Shown here piece after piece: positions 1 through 7,608 of a stretch of 14,378 nucleotides of DNA. Both the position numbers and the translations under genes were made by a program. Within the stretch, counting starts at the first letter, position 1; every line of letters starts with the position of its first letter. Below the pieces are notes generated by a model. It worked only from the letters and a program-made list of their open reading frames with translations, ran no database searches and was not told the origin of the DNA. The DNA comes from Candidatus Poribacteria bacterium (GTDB taxonomy: Bacteria; Poribacteria; WGA-4E; GCA-2687025). Location of the stretch: assembly GCA_002687025.1 (NCBI GenBank), contig NYZG01000445.1, positions 1 to 14,378 on the forward strand. Reading direction: 5' to 3'.

Positions 1-895
1 CCTCGTCCTCTGGGAAGAAGTCGTGTATACGTGGCGCGCAGTCCGACACCATGAACCCGCCGCACGCGGGCACATTGAACGCCCGCTCGTTGCAGGTGTG
101 CCCGGCCTCTTCGTATCCGTGATGGACGTTGAGCGAGATCGTGTGACCCGAATAGAGAGTCGGCGCCGCGCCGTTGAAGTCCTCGAGTCTTGTGTTGGGG
201 ATGTCGAACGGCGACTCGCTCCACCCGTGTCCAACCACGGTGCTGGAAAACCTGCGCAACGGCTCGCCGAAGTAATCGTCTACGCGCGTGCCCTTCTCGA
301 AGTACGTCCCCAGGAAGACCAGATCGGCGATCTTCGGCGTCTGGACGGGGTAGTGGCGCAGGAGGTTGATGCCCCACGTGAACGACATCACGGGGATGCC
401 GTGGTTCTCGACGTACCCGCGACAGTAACGCTCGGCCCACTCCGGCGAACACTCGGACAGCGCGACGCACACGTTGCCCCCGTGCTCGTCCAGAATGCGG
501 GATTCTTCCTCGGAGACTGGGTGGATCGTCCTGGGGTTCGGCGTGTCGTCATAGTAGTTGGCGATGAGAGCGACGGCGCCGTTGCACGGCCCCATCATCG
601 GCGCCAGGCCCGGCAGAGCCGCCACGGTGGTTATGAACAGCACGCTATCGTGCTGGAGCACCTGTTCCAGTCCCGCCTCATCTCCCACCGTCACATAGTA
701 GAACGGGATTCGCCACGTGCGCGCGGCGTCCTGGAGCCCATGTATCTGCACGTTGCGCGCGGGCTGGTTGTGCCCGTAGAAACAGATCGCCTTTCGCCTT
801 CGTAGCCATGTGCGCACATGGGGGCCGCCGCGCAACGCCGCGTACGTGCTCTGCGATACCTCGTCGATCTCCGCGGTCGGCCTTTGGTCGTTCAT
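1..895 (-). CDS. CgeB-like glycosyltransferase, 3' end cut by window edge
   Basis: This is the N-terminal 298 residues of a minus-strand protein that stays open through the left edge. The ATG at 895 is fixed by an in-frame TGA four codons upstream with no other start between. The first half (about residues 35-180) looks like a Rossmann-type glycosyltransferase half, with segments such as FYGHNQPARN and the strand VLFITTVAALPG. From about residue 190 the protein matches the CgeB / Glyco_trans_1_2 pattern: DLVFLGTYFEKGTR at 191-204, a VVGHGW strand at 220-225, HTISLNVHHG at 251-260, and NERAFNVPACGGFMVSDC at 269-286, followed by the usual acidic DFFPEDE. Family members are cytoplasmic retaining-type glycosyltransferases, often of surface polysaccharide or spore-coat maturation, but the substrate here is unknown. 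The usual F-E pair before the AcGG motif is F-N (N274) here. It is separated by 63 bp from the Eis-like gene on the same strand. Confidence 0.8.
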   Translation of the reverse strand, partial: MNDQRPTAEIDEVSQSTYAALRGGPHVRTWLRRRKAICFYGHNQPARNVQIHGLQDAARTWRIPFYYVTVGDEAGLEQVLQHDSVLFITTVAALPGLAPMMGPCNGAVALIANYYDDTPNPRTIHPVSEEESRILDEHGGNVCVALSECSPEWAERYCRGYVENHGIPVMSFTWGINLLRHYPVQTPKIADLVFLGTYFEKGTRVDDYFGEPLRRFSSTVVGHGWSESPFDIPNTRLEDFNGAAPTLYSGHTISLNVHHGYEEAGHTCNERAFNVPACGGFMVSDCAPRIHDFFPEDE

Positions 896-958
896 GTGCT
901 GCGCTCACGGACTGTCACTGCGTGGAACGCCGGGAGCGACGCGGTGGACGGCGGCATG

Positions 959-2167
959 CTAGAACCCGTCATAGCTGTGCCAGCGGTACTCGGTCTTGGG
1001 GAATAGGGCGTCGAGCGCGGATGGCGCGCTGCCTTCCGCGAACGTGGCGGGCGCCACCTGCCCCAATATGAGCTCTATCGCCTGCTTGTGCGTCAGCACG
1101 AGCCGCGCGTCCGACTGTCGGTCGGGCTCGCCACGCCGGATCGTGACCCCGGAGCGCTCCACGGCAACCGAAACGTCGCCGATTTCCGTTTGCAGCGAGA
1201 TGCATCCGGCCCATCCCGCGTCGTCGGAGGCGGCCAGGCGACATGACATGGCGGGCGATAGCAGCTCCATCAGCAGCGCAAGATCGTTGATGCGATACAT
1301 CCACCCGCCGTAGTGTCCCGTGGTAATCTCGGCGCCGAGACCTTCTACCCAGGGGCCAAAGGTGGTGGTGTCGATGCGGACGCTCGTGGCGCCACCGCGG
1401 GCCTTCGCGGCGAGGAAACCGAGTATCAGCGCGTGCGCCGCGCCGACGTGCCCTTCCGCGTGCCCGATCTCGTCGATCCTGTCGCCATCGTGGCCGCCGT
1501 CCTGGCGGTACGCCACGACATTGCCACCGACTTCCGCGACGTGGCGCCGCGACGGGTCGATGCCCCGCCAGCGAGGCGCGGCCTCCCACAACTCCTTAGG
1601 GCGATGGATGGCGCCGGATACGCCACGGCTGAATTGCTCGTGTATCCGCGCGACGACATCCCCATCCGAGGCCCACTCCGTCTGTCGAATCGTGACGCCT
1701 TCAGGCGCTTCTGGCAGCGCGGCGGGTACACCGACCTCAAGGTACGCGTGATGCTCGAAGCGCTGCCAACCCACCTTGCCGTAGTGGTCGTGGATGCCCG
1801 TGCCGAGGGAGGACAGGACTAGGCCGCGGCGTGTCATGTACTGGGCGGCATCCTCCAAGACCTTGTTGCTGAGGCCCTGTCGCTGGTAGGCCGGGTCGGT
1901 GCCGACGCTGCCGATGCCGCCCAATGGCACAGGAACGCCCTGGACGAGAATCTCCCGGTCGAATACCTGGACAACGCTCGCGACGACGCCGTCTACCACC
2001 GCGATGCGGCTGTTCTCCGGGCGGAAGTACGGGTCGTGCTTGTGGATTCTCGAGAAGAAGTCCGTCATGCCGCGCACCCGCTCGGGATCGTCGCGGCCGA
2101 ACGCGCGCCCCGCGCACTCGATAGCGGCGTCGACCTCGTCGGATCTGGCTCCCCGGACCTCTAGCAT
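959..2167 (-). CDS. Eis-like GNAT N-acetyltransferase with C-terminal SCP2-like domain
   Basis: The protein has 402 residues and the three-part layout of the Eis family: an N-terminal GNAT domain (about 1-145), a second degenerate GNAT domain (about 155-290) and a sterol-carrier-protein-like domain (about 295-402). The acetyl-CoA loop is in VGTDPAYQRQGLSN (88-101). Y129 in HDHYGKVGW matches the position of the Eis general-acid tyrosine. The chain ends in F402, as in mycobacterial Eis, where the C-terminal carboxylate acts as base. The family acetylates amines on aminoglycosides, peptides or other small molecules with acetyl-CoA; the natural substrate here cannot be read. The ATG at 2167 starts exactly at the domain and has GGGAG four bases upstream. 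The longer open frame to 2488 is arginine-rich and not protein-like. It is transcribed divergently from the lyase gene at 2345. Confidence 0.85.
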   Translation of the reverse strand: MLEVRGARSDEVDAAIECAGRAFGRDDPERVRGMTDFFSRIHKHDPYFRPENSRIAVVDGVVASVVQVFDREILVQGVPVPLGGIGSVGTDPAYQRQGLSNKVLEDAAQYMTRRGLVLSSLGTGIHDHYGKVGWQRFEHHAYLEVGVPAALPEAPEGVTIRQTEWASDGDVVARIHEQFSRGVSGAIHRPKELWEAAPRWRGIDPSRRHVAEVGGNVVAYRQDGGHDGDRIDEIGHAEGHVGAAHALILGFLAAKARGGATSVRIDTTTFGPWVEGLGAEITTGHYGGWMYRINDLALLMELLSPAMSCRLAASDDAGWAGCISLQTEIGDVSVAVERSGVTIRRGEPDRQSDARLVLTHKQAIELILGQVAPATFAEGSAPSALDALFPKTEYRWHSYDGF

Positions 2168-2233
2168 GGCGCTCCCGCGCGTCGTGGCCGGTGGGCGGCG
2201 GCGAATTCTGCCGCACGGCGGGCGGCCGCGCTC

Positions 2234-2261
2234 AGTATACATGGTTTCCCGACGGAGTCGA
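2234..2261 (-). promoter_or_regulatory. Candidate sigma70-type promoter for the Eis-like gene
   Basis: On the minus strand, TCGACT (2261-2256) is followed after 16 bp by TATACT (2239-2234). These match the consensus boxes at 4/6 and 5/6. Transcription would start near 2227, about 60 nt before the ATG at 2167. It lies in the 177-bp divergent gap, which otherwise shows only the lyase ribosome site. The match was found by eye in GC-rich DNA, where an AT-rich hexamer stands out, but the -35 box is weak. Confidence 0.3.
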
Positions 2262-2336
2262 GGCCGAGGGCTCGTGCGAGGGACGCAACATGCGCTAGGC
2301 TCGTCGGCGCCCAACGTCGTTCGCCACCCCTGGCCC

Positions 2337-2344
2337 GGGAGGGA
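2337..2344 (+). promoter_or_regulatory. Shine-Dalgarno of the lyase gene; start ambiguous
   Basis: GGGAGGGA lies directly before the ATG at 2345, leaving only 2 nt between its GGAGG core and that start. A second in-frame ATG at 2354 has about 10 nt spacing from the same site. The spacing is therefore arguably better for 2354, which would shorten the signal peptide by three residues (MRS). Confidence 0.55.
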
Positions 2345-4399
2345 ATGCGCTCCATGGCATACTGCACTTCGGTAGTGGCGTTCTGCCTTCTGGCCGCGCT
2401 CTCGGCGGCCGTCCCTACCCGTTGCGACGCGGCGCAGGCGTCTCGCGTGTCGCGGGAGCATCCACGGCTGTTGGGGTCGCGCGATCATCTGCGGGCGCTA
2501 CGGGATGGGCGGCCGCAGGCGTACGCGCGGATGGAGCGCGTCGCGAGAGGAGGCGACGTCGACGACCATGCGAAGATGATGTCGTTGGGACTCGTGTCCG
2601 CGATCGAGCGAGACGCGGAGCTCGGTCGCACAGCGGTGCAACTGGCGTTGACGTACGTGCGCGGCCCCATCCGCAGCGGCCACGTGACCTTCGCGCACGA
2701 CCTCGCGCGATGCGCCTTCGTGTACGACCTGTGCCACGAATACTGGACCGACGGCGAACGCGCGGAGTTCATCGGCTACCTCAACGCCACCGTCGACGCG
2801 AACACACAGTCGGAGACGCACGTCTTCCACAACGGCTGGTACGGCTACAAGCACTGGGGCATCGGCATCGCGTGCTATGCCACGTGGTATGAAAACGACC
2901 GCGCGGCCGAGATTCTCGCGACACTCGAGGACGACTGGCGCACGCGCGCCGCCCCTGCGCTCGAACTCGCCGGGGCAGGTGGTGGATGGGCAGAGGGCTA
3001 CTACACGAACTACTGGCTATACGAGTGGCTGGTCTTCTGTGAGGTGGCGCTATGCTGTGGTGGCGTGGACTACTATGCCGAGGCCCCAAGCTTCTTCCGC
3101 AATCGGGCCGTGGCGAGCATGTTCGAGGCGTACCCCGGCATCCGGGAGTACGGCTCACGCCGGCCGATACCGATGGGTGACGGCGGCGGCCGCAGGTTCG
3201 GAGGCGATCGCGACAAGGCGCTGTCCGCGCGGCGCATTCTGGTGAGCCACTACCGGGATGACCCGCGCAGCGGCGCCGTCCACGACTTCAACGAGACCAC
3301 CCCTCGTTCCTCCGTGGGAGCCTACGCGTACAAGGACTTCCTATGGCGCGACACCACGGTACCCGCTACCGAGGCTGGTTCTGTCGGGCTCTCGCACCTG
3401 AGCGAGGCCGCGGGATACGTCCACGCCCGCAGCGACTGGACGGACGACGCGACGTATTTCTTCTTCAAGGCCGGCGATCGGTTCACGGCGCACCAGCATC
3501 TCGATGTCGGGCACTTCCTCATCTACAAGCATGAGGAACTGGCGGGCGACGGTGGGCATTACGACGGCTTCGGCACGCCCCACGACGTGAATTACCACCT
3601 GCGCACCATCGCGCACAGCACGGTCCTGGTCTTCGACCCGTCAGAGGAGTGGCCGGGCATCCGGGCGGGAGACGTCACCGGCGCCGACGGCGGGCAGCAT
3701 CACGACTGGCCGCATCACAACGGGGCCGTCACCGACCCACAGGGATGGCATGAGCGGCGCGACCTGCACGATATCGCGGACATCGTCGCCTTCGAGGACC
3801 GAGGCAAGTACGTATACATCGCCGCCGACTGCTCACGCGCCTATTCCGCGGACAAGCTGTCCTCGTTCACGCGACGGGTGGTCTACATCCGGCCGGACAC
3901 GTTCGTGATCTTCGACCGGGTGGAGTCGACGCGCGCGGAGTTCGCGAAGACCTGGCTGCTCCAGGCGATGAAGACACCCCGGCGGCAGGGCGACCATCTC
4001 GTCGTGGCGCACGGGGACGGCCGCCTGTACGTGCAGACGTTGCTGCCCCGCGAACACGATGTCGAACTGCGCGACGGGATCGATCTGTACCGCTACGGCG
4101 GGAGGACGTACGCGCCGGCGCGTGACACAGGCCCGGCGCCGGAGTGCCGCGTCGAGGTGTCGCCGCGCGAAGCCTCGACGGTGGACTACTTCCTGCACGT
4201 GCTGACGGCTGCGTCGGCCGAGAAGAGCGACGCGCCCACTGCCTCCGTGACAGAGGACGGCGACAGGTTCGCCGTTGCCATCGGCGAGGCTGTCGTGCGA
4301 CTCGCGCGAGACGAGCTCGGGGGAGCGGCGCGTATTGCTGGCTCGGATTACACGCTAACGACCGTCGTCAGGCCGACGATCGGCCCTCCGCATCGGTGA
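2345..4399 (+). CDS. Secreted heparinase II/III-family polysaccharide lyase
   Basis: The 684-residue protein starts with a signal peptide: a hydrophobic stretch VVAFCLLAALSAAVP and a likely cleavage site near the AA in CDAAQA, about residue 30. A helical toroid domain follows (about 40-330), with HNGWYGYKHWG at 162-172 and WAEGYYTNYW at 215-224, whose E217 and tyrosines sit where heparinase II has active-site residues. The C-terminal beta-sandwich Hepar_II_III domain (about 345-560) contains HQHLDVGHF (383-391) followed by the glycine-rich DGGHYDGFG, the signature around the catalytic and metal-binding His/Asp. The family cleaves uronic-acid polysaccharides such as heparin/heparan, alginate or oligo-alginate by beta-elimination; the substrate is not readable here. 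It is probably periplasmic or exported. It stands alone on the plus strand and converges on thuA with 20 bp between stops. No sulfatase, SusCD or transporter gene accompanies it. Confidence 0.87.
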   Translation: MRSMAYCTSVVAFCLLAALSAAVPTRCDAAQASRVSREHPRLLGSRDHLRALRDGRPQAYARMERVARGGDVDDHAKMMSLGLVSAIERDAELGRTAVQLALTYVRGPIRSGHVTFAHDLARCAFVYDLCHEYWTDGERAEFIGYLNATVDANTQSETHVFHNGWYGYKHWGIGIACYATWYENDRAAEILATLEDDWRTRAAPALELAGAGGGWAEGYYTNYWLYEWLVFCEVALCCGGVDYYAEAPSFFRNRAVASMFEAYPGIREYGSRRPIPMGDGGGRRFGGDRDKALSARRILVSHYRDDPRSGAVHDFNETTPRSSVGAYAYKDFLWRDTTVPATEAGSVGLSHLSEAAGYVHARSDWTDDATYFFFKAGDRFTAHQHLDVGHFLIYKHEELAGDGGHYDGFGTPHDVNYHLRTIAHSTVLVFDPSEEWPGIRAGDVTGADGGQHHDWPHHNGAVTDPQGWHERRDLHDIADIVAFEDRGKYVYIAADCSRAYSADKLSSFTRRVVYIRPDTFVIFDRVESTRAEFAKTWLLQAMKTPRRQGDHLVVAHGDGRLYVQTLLPREHDVELRDGIDLYRYGGRTYAPARDTGPAPECRVEVSPREASTVDYFLHVLTAASAEKSDAPTASVTEDGDRFAVAIGEAVVRLARDELGGAARIAGSDYTLTTVVRPTIGPPHR

Positions 4400-4419
4400 T
4401 ATGCGGCGCTTCGCGGCCC

Positions 4420-5148
4420 CTAGATGTCTTCCAGCGGCCTGACGTTCCCGTACCGCGTTTCCGCGCCCGCGACCGGCGCGGCCCATCGCACCGCGTTCGT
4501 GAGGATCTGACGGATTTCCGGTTCGTAGAAGATCGGGTACGTCTCGTGTCCCGGGCGGAAGTAGAAGACCTTCCCGCGGCCGCGCTGCCAGCAGCAGCCG
4601 CTGCGGAACACCTCGCCACCGGCGAACCAGCTCGTGAATACCGTAGCGTCGGGCTGTGGCACATCGAAGCGCTCGCCGTACATCTCCGTCTCGGGCAACT
4701 CCACGTATTCGCCCAGGCCCTGCGCGATCGGATGGCCCGGCTCGATGACCCAGAGGCGCTCCTTCTCGCCGGCCTCGCGCCACTTGAGGTTGCACGACGT
4801 GCCCATGAGTTGCTTGAACGGCTTCGAGAAGTGCGCCGAGTGCAAGACGATCAGTCCCATGCCGCCAAGCACGACGCGGTCACAGACGCGTCGGCTCACC
4901 TCGTCGCTCACCTCGCCGTTTGCGACATGCGCCCACCACGTGAGTACGTCCGTGTTGGCCAGGACCTCCTCGGTGAGGCCGTGCTCGGGCTCGTCGAGCG
5001 TGGCGGTTCGTACCTCGATGTCCGCATGGGCCGACAGCCCGTCGGCTATCACGGCGTGCATCCCGTCGGGGTACACCTCCCCGGAAAGGGGTATCCTCAA
5101 CTCGTCGCGGTATTCGTTCCAGACAGTTACGCGGATCGTGTCGCTCAT
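4420..5148 (-). CDS. thuA: ThuA-like domain protein (trehalose utilisation family)
   Basis: The 242-residue single-domain protein matches the ThuA family along its whole length. IRVTVWNEYRDE lies near the start, YPDGMHAVIADGL follows, and then come EVRTATLDEPEHGLTEEVL, LTWWAHVANGEVSD, GLIVLHSAHFSKPFKQLMGT, CNLKWREAGEKERLWVI, SWFAGGEVFRSGC, and the terminal GKVFYFRPGHETYP with AVRWAAP. ThuA has a class-I glutamine-amidotransferase-like fold and is needed for trehalose or related disaccharide use in rhizobia, probably acting on 3-keto-sugars; its exact reaction is uncertain. The ATG at 5148 has GGGAG at 5161-5157, 8 nt away. The longer open frame to 5511 runs antiparallel over the hydrolase gene and is rejected. 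It lies 23 nt downstream of the nucleoside hydrolase and is very likely co-transcribed with it. A rare-sugar role is inferred from the family. Confidence 0.9.
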   Translation of the reverse strand: MSDTIRVTVWNEYRDELRIPLSGEVYPDGMHAVIADGLSAHADIEVRTATLDEPEHGLTEEVLANTDVLTWWAHVANGEVSDEVSRRVCDRVVLGGMGLIVLHSAHFSKPFKQLMGTSCNLKWREAGEKERLWVIEPGHPIAQGLGEYVELPETEMYGERFDVPQPDATVFTSWFAGGEVFRSGCCWQRGRGKVFYFRPGHETYPIFYEPEIRQILTNAVRWAAPVAGAETRYGNVRPLEDI

Positions 5149-5171
5149 CGGTTGCGCTCCCGAGTGCCGGG

Positions 5172-6095
5172 TCAGTCGACGGCCGTCAGTTTGGTGAAGA
5201 CATCGCGGAATATGGGGTCGCGCCGGACGAAGGTCGCGGCGCGGATATCGTGGCGGCCGGAGTCGACGGCCCAGCCGAAATCGTCCGTCAGCACGGGGCT
5301 CGGCGTCAGGCGTGTCGGTACCCACTCGGCGTTGATGAGGTACGCGGTCGCGGCGATGTCCCAGATCACCTTGGACCACCCATATCGGTTCGTCTCGCTG
5401 ACGTAGCCCTTGACGATGTCGACCAGGTAGTCGCACAGAGGACCTTGGCCGCTGAGGTACGCCTCCAGCTCCGGGATCGTCGTATGTAGGTGCGATGTGA
5501 CGTTGCGGCACGGAATGTGCACCAATGGCACGCCGCAGTCGAATACCGTCTGCGACGCGACCAGGTCCTGCCCGAGGTTGAACTCACGCGCGCTGTCCCG
5601 ATGCATGTCCGTGCCGCCGAGCCAGACGAGTACGATCTTCTCGATGATGGACGGTTCCAGCAGGATCGCCGCCGAGACGTTCGTGATCGCGCCGATGGCG
5701 ACCACATAGAGAGGGTCGTCGGCGCTCGATGCCGACGCGCGTTCCACGAGGTCGGTGACGGCGTCACTACGTGGCGGCCGGGCGGCGTCGGCGATGTATT
5801 CGCGTGACCCTCGGACGACGAACCCGTCGTCCTCGACTCCCAACATGCCGAGAAGGCGCAGGATCTCCTCGTAGCTCTTCTCCATGCCGTCTTCAGGGCC
5901 GGTGGATCGGTTGTTGTGGAACGGCGCCGCGTAGATCGCCTCCACGCGCAGACGATCGGGCGACAGGAGGGCATGGCAGAGCGCGAACTGGTCGTCCACC
6001 TCGTTGTACGTGTCGGTGTCGAGCACCATGCGCGCGACGCCTTCGGGCCACGCCAGGCGGGAGTGTCGCAGCTCGTCGCTCAGAGTGGGGAACAT
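5172..6095 (-). CDS. Inosine-uridine-type nucleoside hydrolase
   Basis: This 307-residue protein belongs to the IUNH superfamily, which hydrolyses the N-glycosidic bond of ribonucleosides to base and ribose. The calcium-binding N-terminal motif is MVLDTDTYNEVDDQFAL, with D26, D28, D34 and D35. Classical members have three residues between the second Asp and the DD pair; this one has five. Other family segments are YVVAIGAITNVSAAIL (the usual alanine/glycine-rich P-loop-like turn), VLVWLGGT, EFNLGQDLVASQTVFDCGVPL (equivalent of the canonical EFN...D..AA), and KVIWDIAATAYLI, whose Asp matches the fourth calcium ligand. The ATG at 6095 gives a full-length protein; M23 is an internal alternative. 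The gene precedes thuA by 23 nt. It is probably cytoplasmic. Ribose or another pentose from nucleosides, or a nucleoside-like glycoside, is a reasonable substrate, but preference cannot be read. Confidence 0.9.
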   Translation of the reverse strand: MFPTLSDELRHSRLAWPEGVARMVLDTDTYNEVDDQFALCHALLSPDRLRVEAIYAAPFHNNRSTGPEDGMEKSYEEILRLLGMLGVEDDGFVVRGSREYIADAARPPRSDAVTDLVERASASSADDPLYVVAIGAITNVSAAILLEPSIIEKIVLVWLGGTDMHRDSAREFNLGQDLVASQTVFDCGVPLVHIPCRNVTSHLHTTIPELEAYLSGQGPLCDYLVDIVKGYVSETNRYGWSKVIWDIAATAYLINAEWVPTRLTPSPVLTDDFGWAVDSGRHDIRAATFVRRDPIFRDVFTKLTAVD

Positions 6096-6124
6096 CGGCT
6101 TCCGCCTTGGTGTGTGGGCGTACA

Positions 6125-6156
6125 GGAATTCGGCGCCGTTGCCGGCGCCGAATTCC
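6125..6156. terminator. Perfect 14-bp inverted repeat with 4-nt loop
   Basis: GGAATTCGGCGCCG (6125-6138), loop TTGC (6139-6142) and CGGCGCCGAATTCC (6143-6156) form a perfect hairpin on either strand. It lies 31 bp past the HEAT gene stop and 29 bp before the nucleoside hydrolase start, both minus strand. No U-tract follows on either strand, so it is not a textbook intrinsic terminator. It could terminate or stabilise the HEAT mRNA, attenuate the hydrolase-thuA pair, or be a protein-binding palindrome. The structure itself is certain; the role is inferred. Confidence 0.55.
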
Positions 6157-6187
6157 GCGGTAAATCACATCGCAGGCCGCGCGGTCA

Positions 6188-7381
6188 TCATTTCCCAAGC
6201 GCGGCGAGGGCGCCCGGCGTGCCGATCGACTGCAGCACCTCACGCACACCGGCGCTGCCGCCGGCCATCTGCTTCGAGAGGGCCGAAACGGCCGGGTCGC
6301 CAAGCTGTTCCAGCGAGTATTTCGCCGCCGCGCGCACGCTCTGCGAGCCGTCGCCCATCGCCTGCACCAACGCCGAGACGACGTTCTCCGTCGGCGAGGC
6401 CACCTGGCCGAGCGCCGCGCTGGCGAACGACCTCGTGTAGGCGTTGCCGTTGCTCTTCAGCACCGCGACCAAGGCCGGGGCGGCCGTCCGGGCGCGCGAG
6501 CCGTGCTTGCCCAGGGCGAGTATCGCGCCATTCCGCACGGGCGTGCTGCGATCCTTCAGGGCGCCCGTAAGCGCCATAACCACCTCGTCAGAGGCTGGAG
6601 CGGAACTGAGCGCCGATACGGCACGTACGCGCACCGACTCGGCCTTGTCGCGGGCTGCCGCTACGAGACCCGCGGTGACTTGCGGCTTCGATGGCGCGGC
6701 CGCCAACGCCGTCACGACGGATTCGCGGACCCCCGCGTCAGAGTCGTTCAGCATCGCCAGGAGCGTCGAGGTCGTCGCGGAGTCGATCGACCCGGCGCGT
6801 CGTATCCTGCGCACGGCCTTCTTGCGGGCCGCCGGATCGGAGCTATCCAGCCCACTCGGCGCCTTGGGCTTGGGGGCCTTCGCGACCACGGGAGGCGGCG
6901 GGTCCGCCTTCGGAGGCGTGGCGTCCGCGACGGCCGGCTGGGGCGCTGGCTGCGGCATCGCCTGCGATACCGGGGCCATGTTCGGCGGCGGCACGGGAAG
7001 CGGGGCGAGCGCGTCGATGCTCGTCGAACCCTTGATGGAACTCGCGCTGGTCCCCGGCTTTAGCAGCATGTCGAACCCGCTGCGGTCGGGCTCAAGGGCC
7101 GGCAGCTCTGGAGTCGGGATGTACACCGGGCGTAGCTGCGTGAACCCAAACGACGCCGAACTGAGGCCGCCTACCACGGCGAGCAAGGCTGCGCCCCGGA
7201 TCGCCCCGGTCGACATCGGAAAGGGCAATGACAGCACGAGCGGGCCGCCCGGCTTCTTGGCAGCCGCCTCCGTGTCCTCATCGCCACTCTTGGGGCCGAC
7301 CGGCTCCGTCGCGCCGGTATCCACGTCCTCGGCAGTCGGCTGCACGTCCTGAGCTTCGACCTCCTGCGTGGGCTCGTTCAT
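6188..7381 (-). CDS. Membrane-anchored HEAT-repeat protein
   Basis: The 397-residue protein has an acidic, disordered N-terminal segment (1-45), one transmembrane helix (about 58-80, IRGAALLAVVGGLSSASFGF) and a proline/alanine-rich linker (about 85-178, with runs such as PLPVPPPNMAPVSQAMPQP). The C-terminal half (about 180-397) is made of HEAT / PBS-lyase-like repeats of roughly 30 residues, each with the pattern LLAxLxDxxxxVRxxAxxALxxx, for example MLNDSDAGVRESVVTAL, KDRSTPVRNGAILALG and GDGSQSVRAAAKYSLEQLG. Such solenoids bind proteins; no enzyme residue is seen. Orientation is likely N-in with the repeats outside. The ATG at 7381 has GGAG at 7392-7389, 7 nt away; an ATG at 7408 would add nine residues. 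The extended frame to 7594 is not protein-like. No neighbour reveals its partner. Confidence 0.8.
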   Translation of the reverse strand: MNEPTQEVEAQDVQPTAEDVDTGATEPVGPKSGDEDTEAAAKKPGGPLVLSLPFPMSTGAIRGAALLAVVGGLSSASFGFTQLRPVYIPTPELPALEPDRSGFDMLLKPGTSASSIKGSTSIDALAPLPVPPPNMAPVSQAMPQPAPQPAVADATPPKADPPPPVVAKAPKPKAPSGLDSSDPAARKKAVRRIRRAGSIDSATTSTLLAMLNDSDAGVRESVVTALAAAPSKPQVTAGLVAAARDKAESVRVRAVSALSSAPASDEVVMALTGALKDRSTPVRNGAILALGKHGSRARTAAPALVAVLKSNGNAYTRSFASAALGQVASPTENVVSALVQAMGDGSQSVRAAAKYSLEQLGDPAVSALSKQMAGGSAGVREVLQSIGTPGALAALGK

Positions 7382-7608
7382 GTGCCGGCTCCGTTCCGGT
7401 GATGGCATAGCGCCGACGCGTCGCGCGCCGACTTGAATCTTGTCTCGTGAACGGGCCGGGGGATGTGTCCCGTTACAGCAACCCTCAACCTCGTCCTCGT
7501 GGCCCGCGCACAGGGACGGCGAATCCCGCGCCCACCAACCCGAGCGGCCACACTCGCGCAGATGGATCGCGCTTCGGACACGCCCCGTCCGCATTCCACT
7601 GCATTGGC

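Noticed and set aside
23..805. Plus-strand open frame of 260 codons at the left edge
   Set aside because: It is opposite the CgeB-like gene, whose minus-strand frame is open for all 298 codons and carries clear motifs.
2168..2488. 107-residue upstream extension of the Eis-like gene
   Set aside because: Arg-rich, not protein-like, and it would overlap the lyase start. ATG 2167 has a ribosome site and gives the 402-residue Eis length.
4144..5406. Plus-strand open frame of 420 codons over the end of the lyase gene, thuA and the hydrolase gene
   Set aside because: It is antisense to thuA, which matches its family end to end. Composition is Arg/Ala/Val-rich with no domain, and such long shadows are common in GC-rich DNA.
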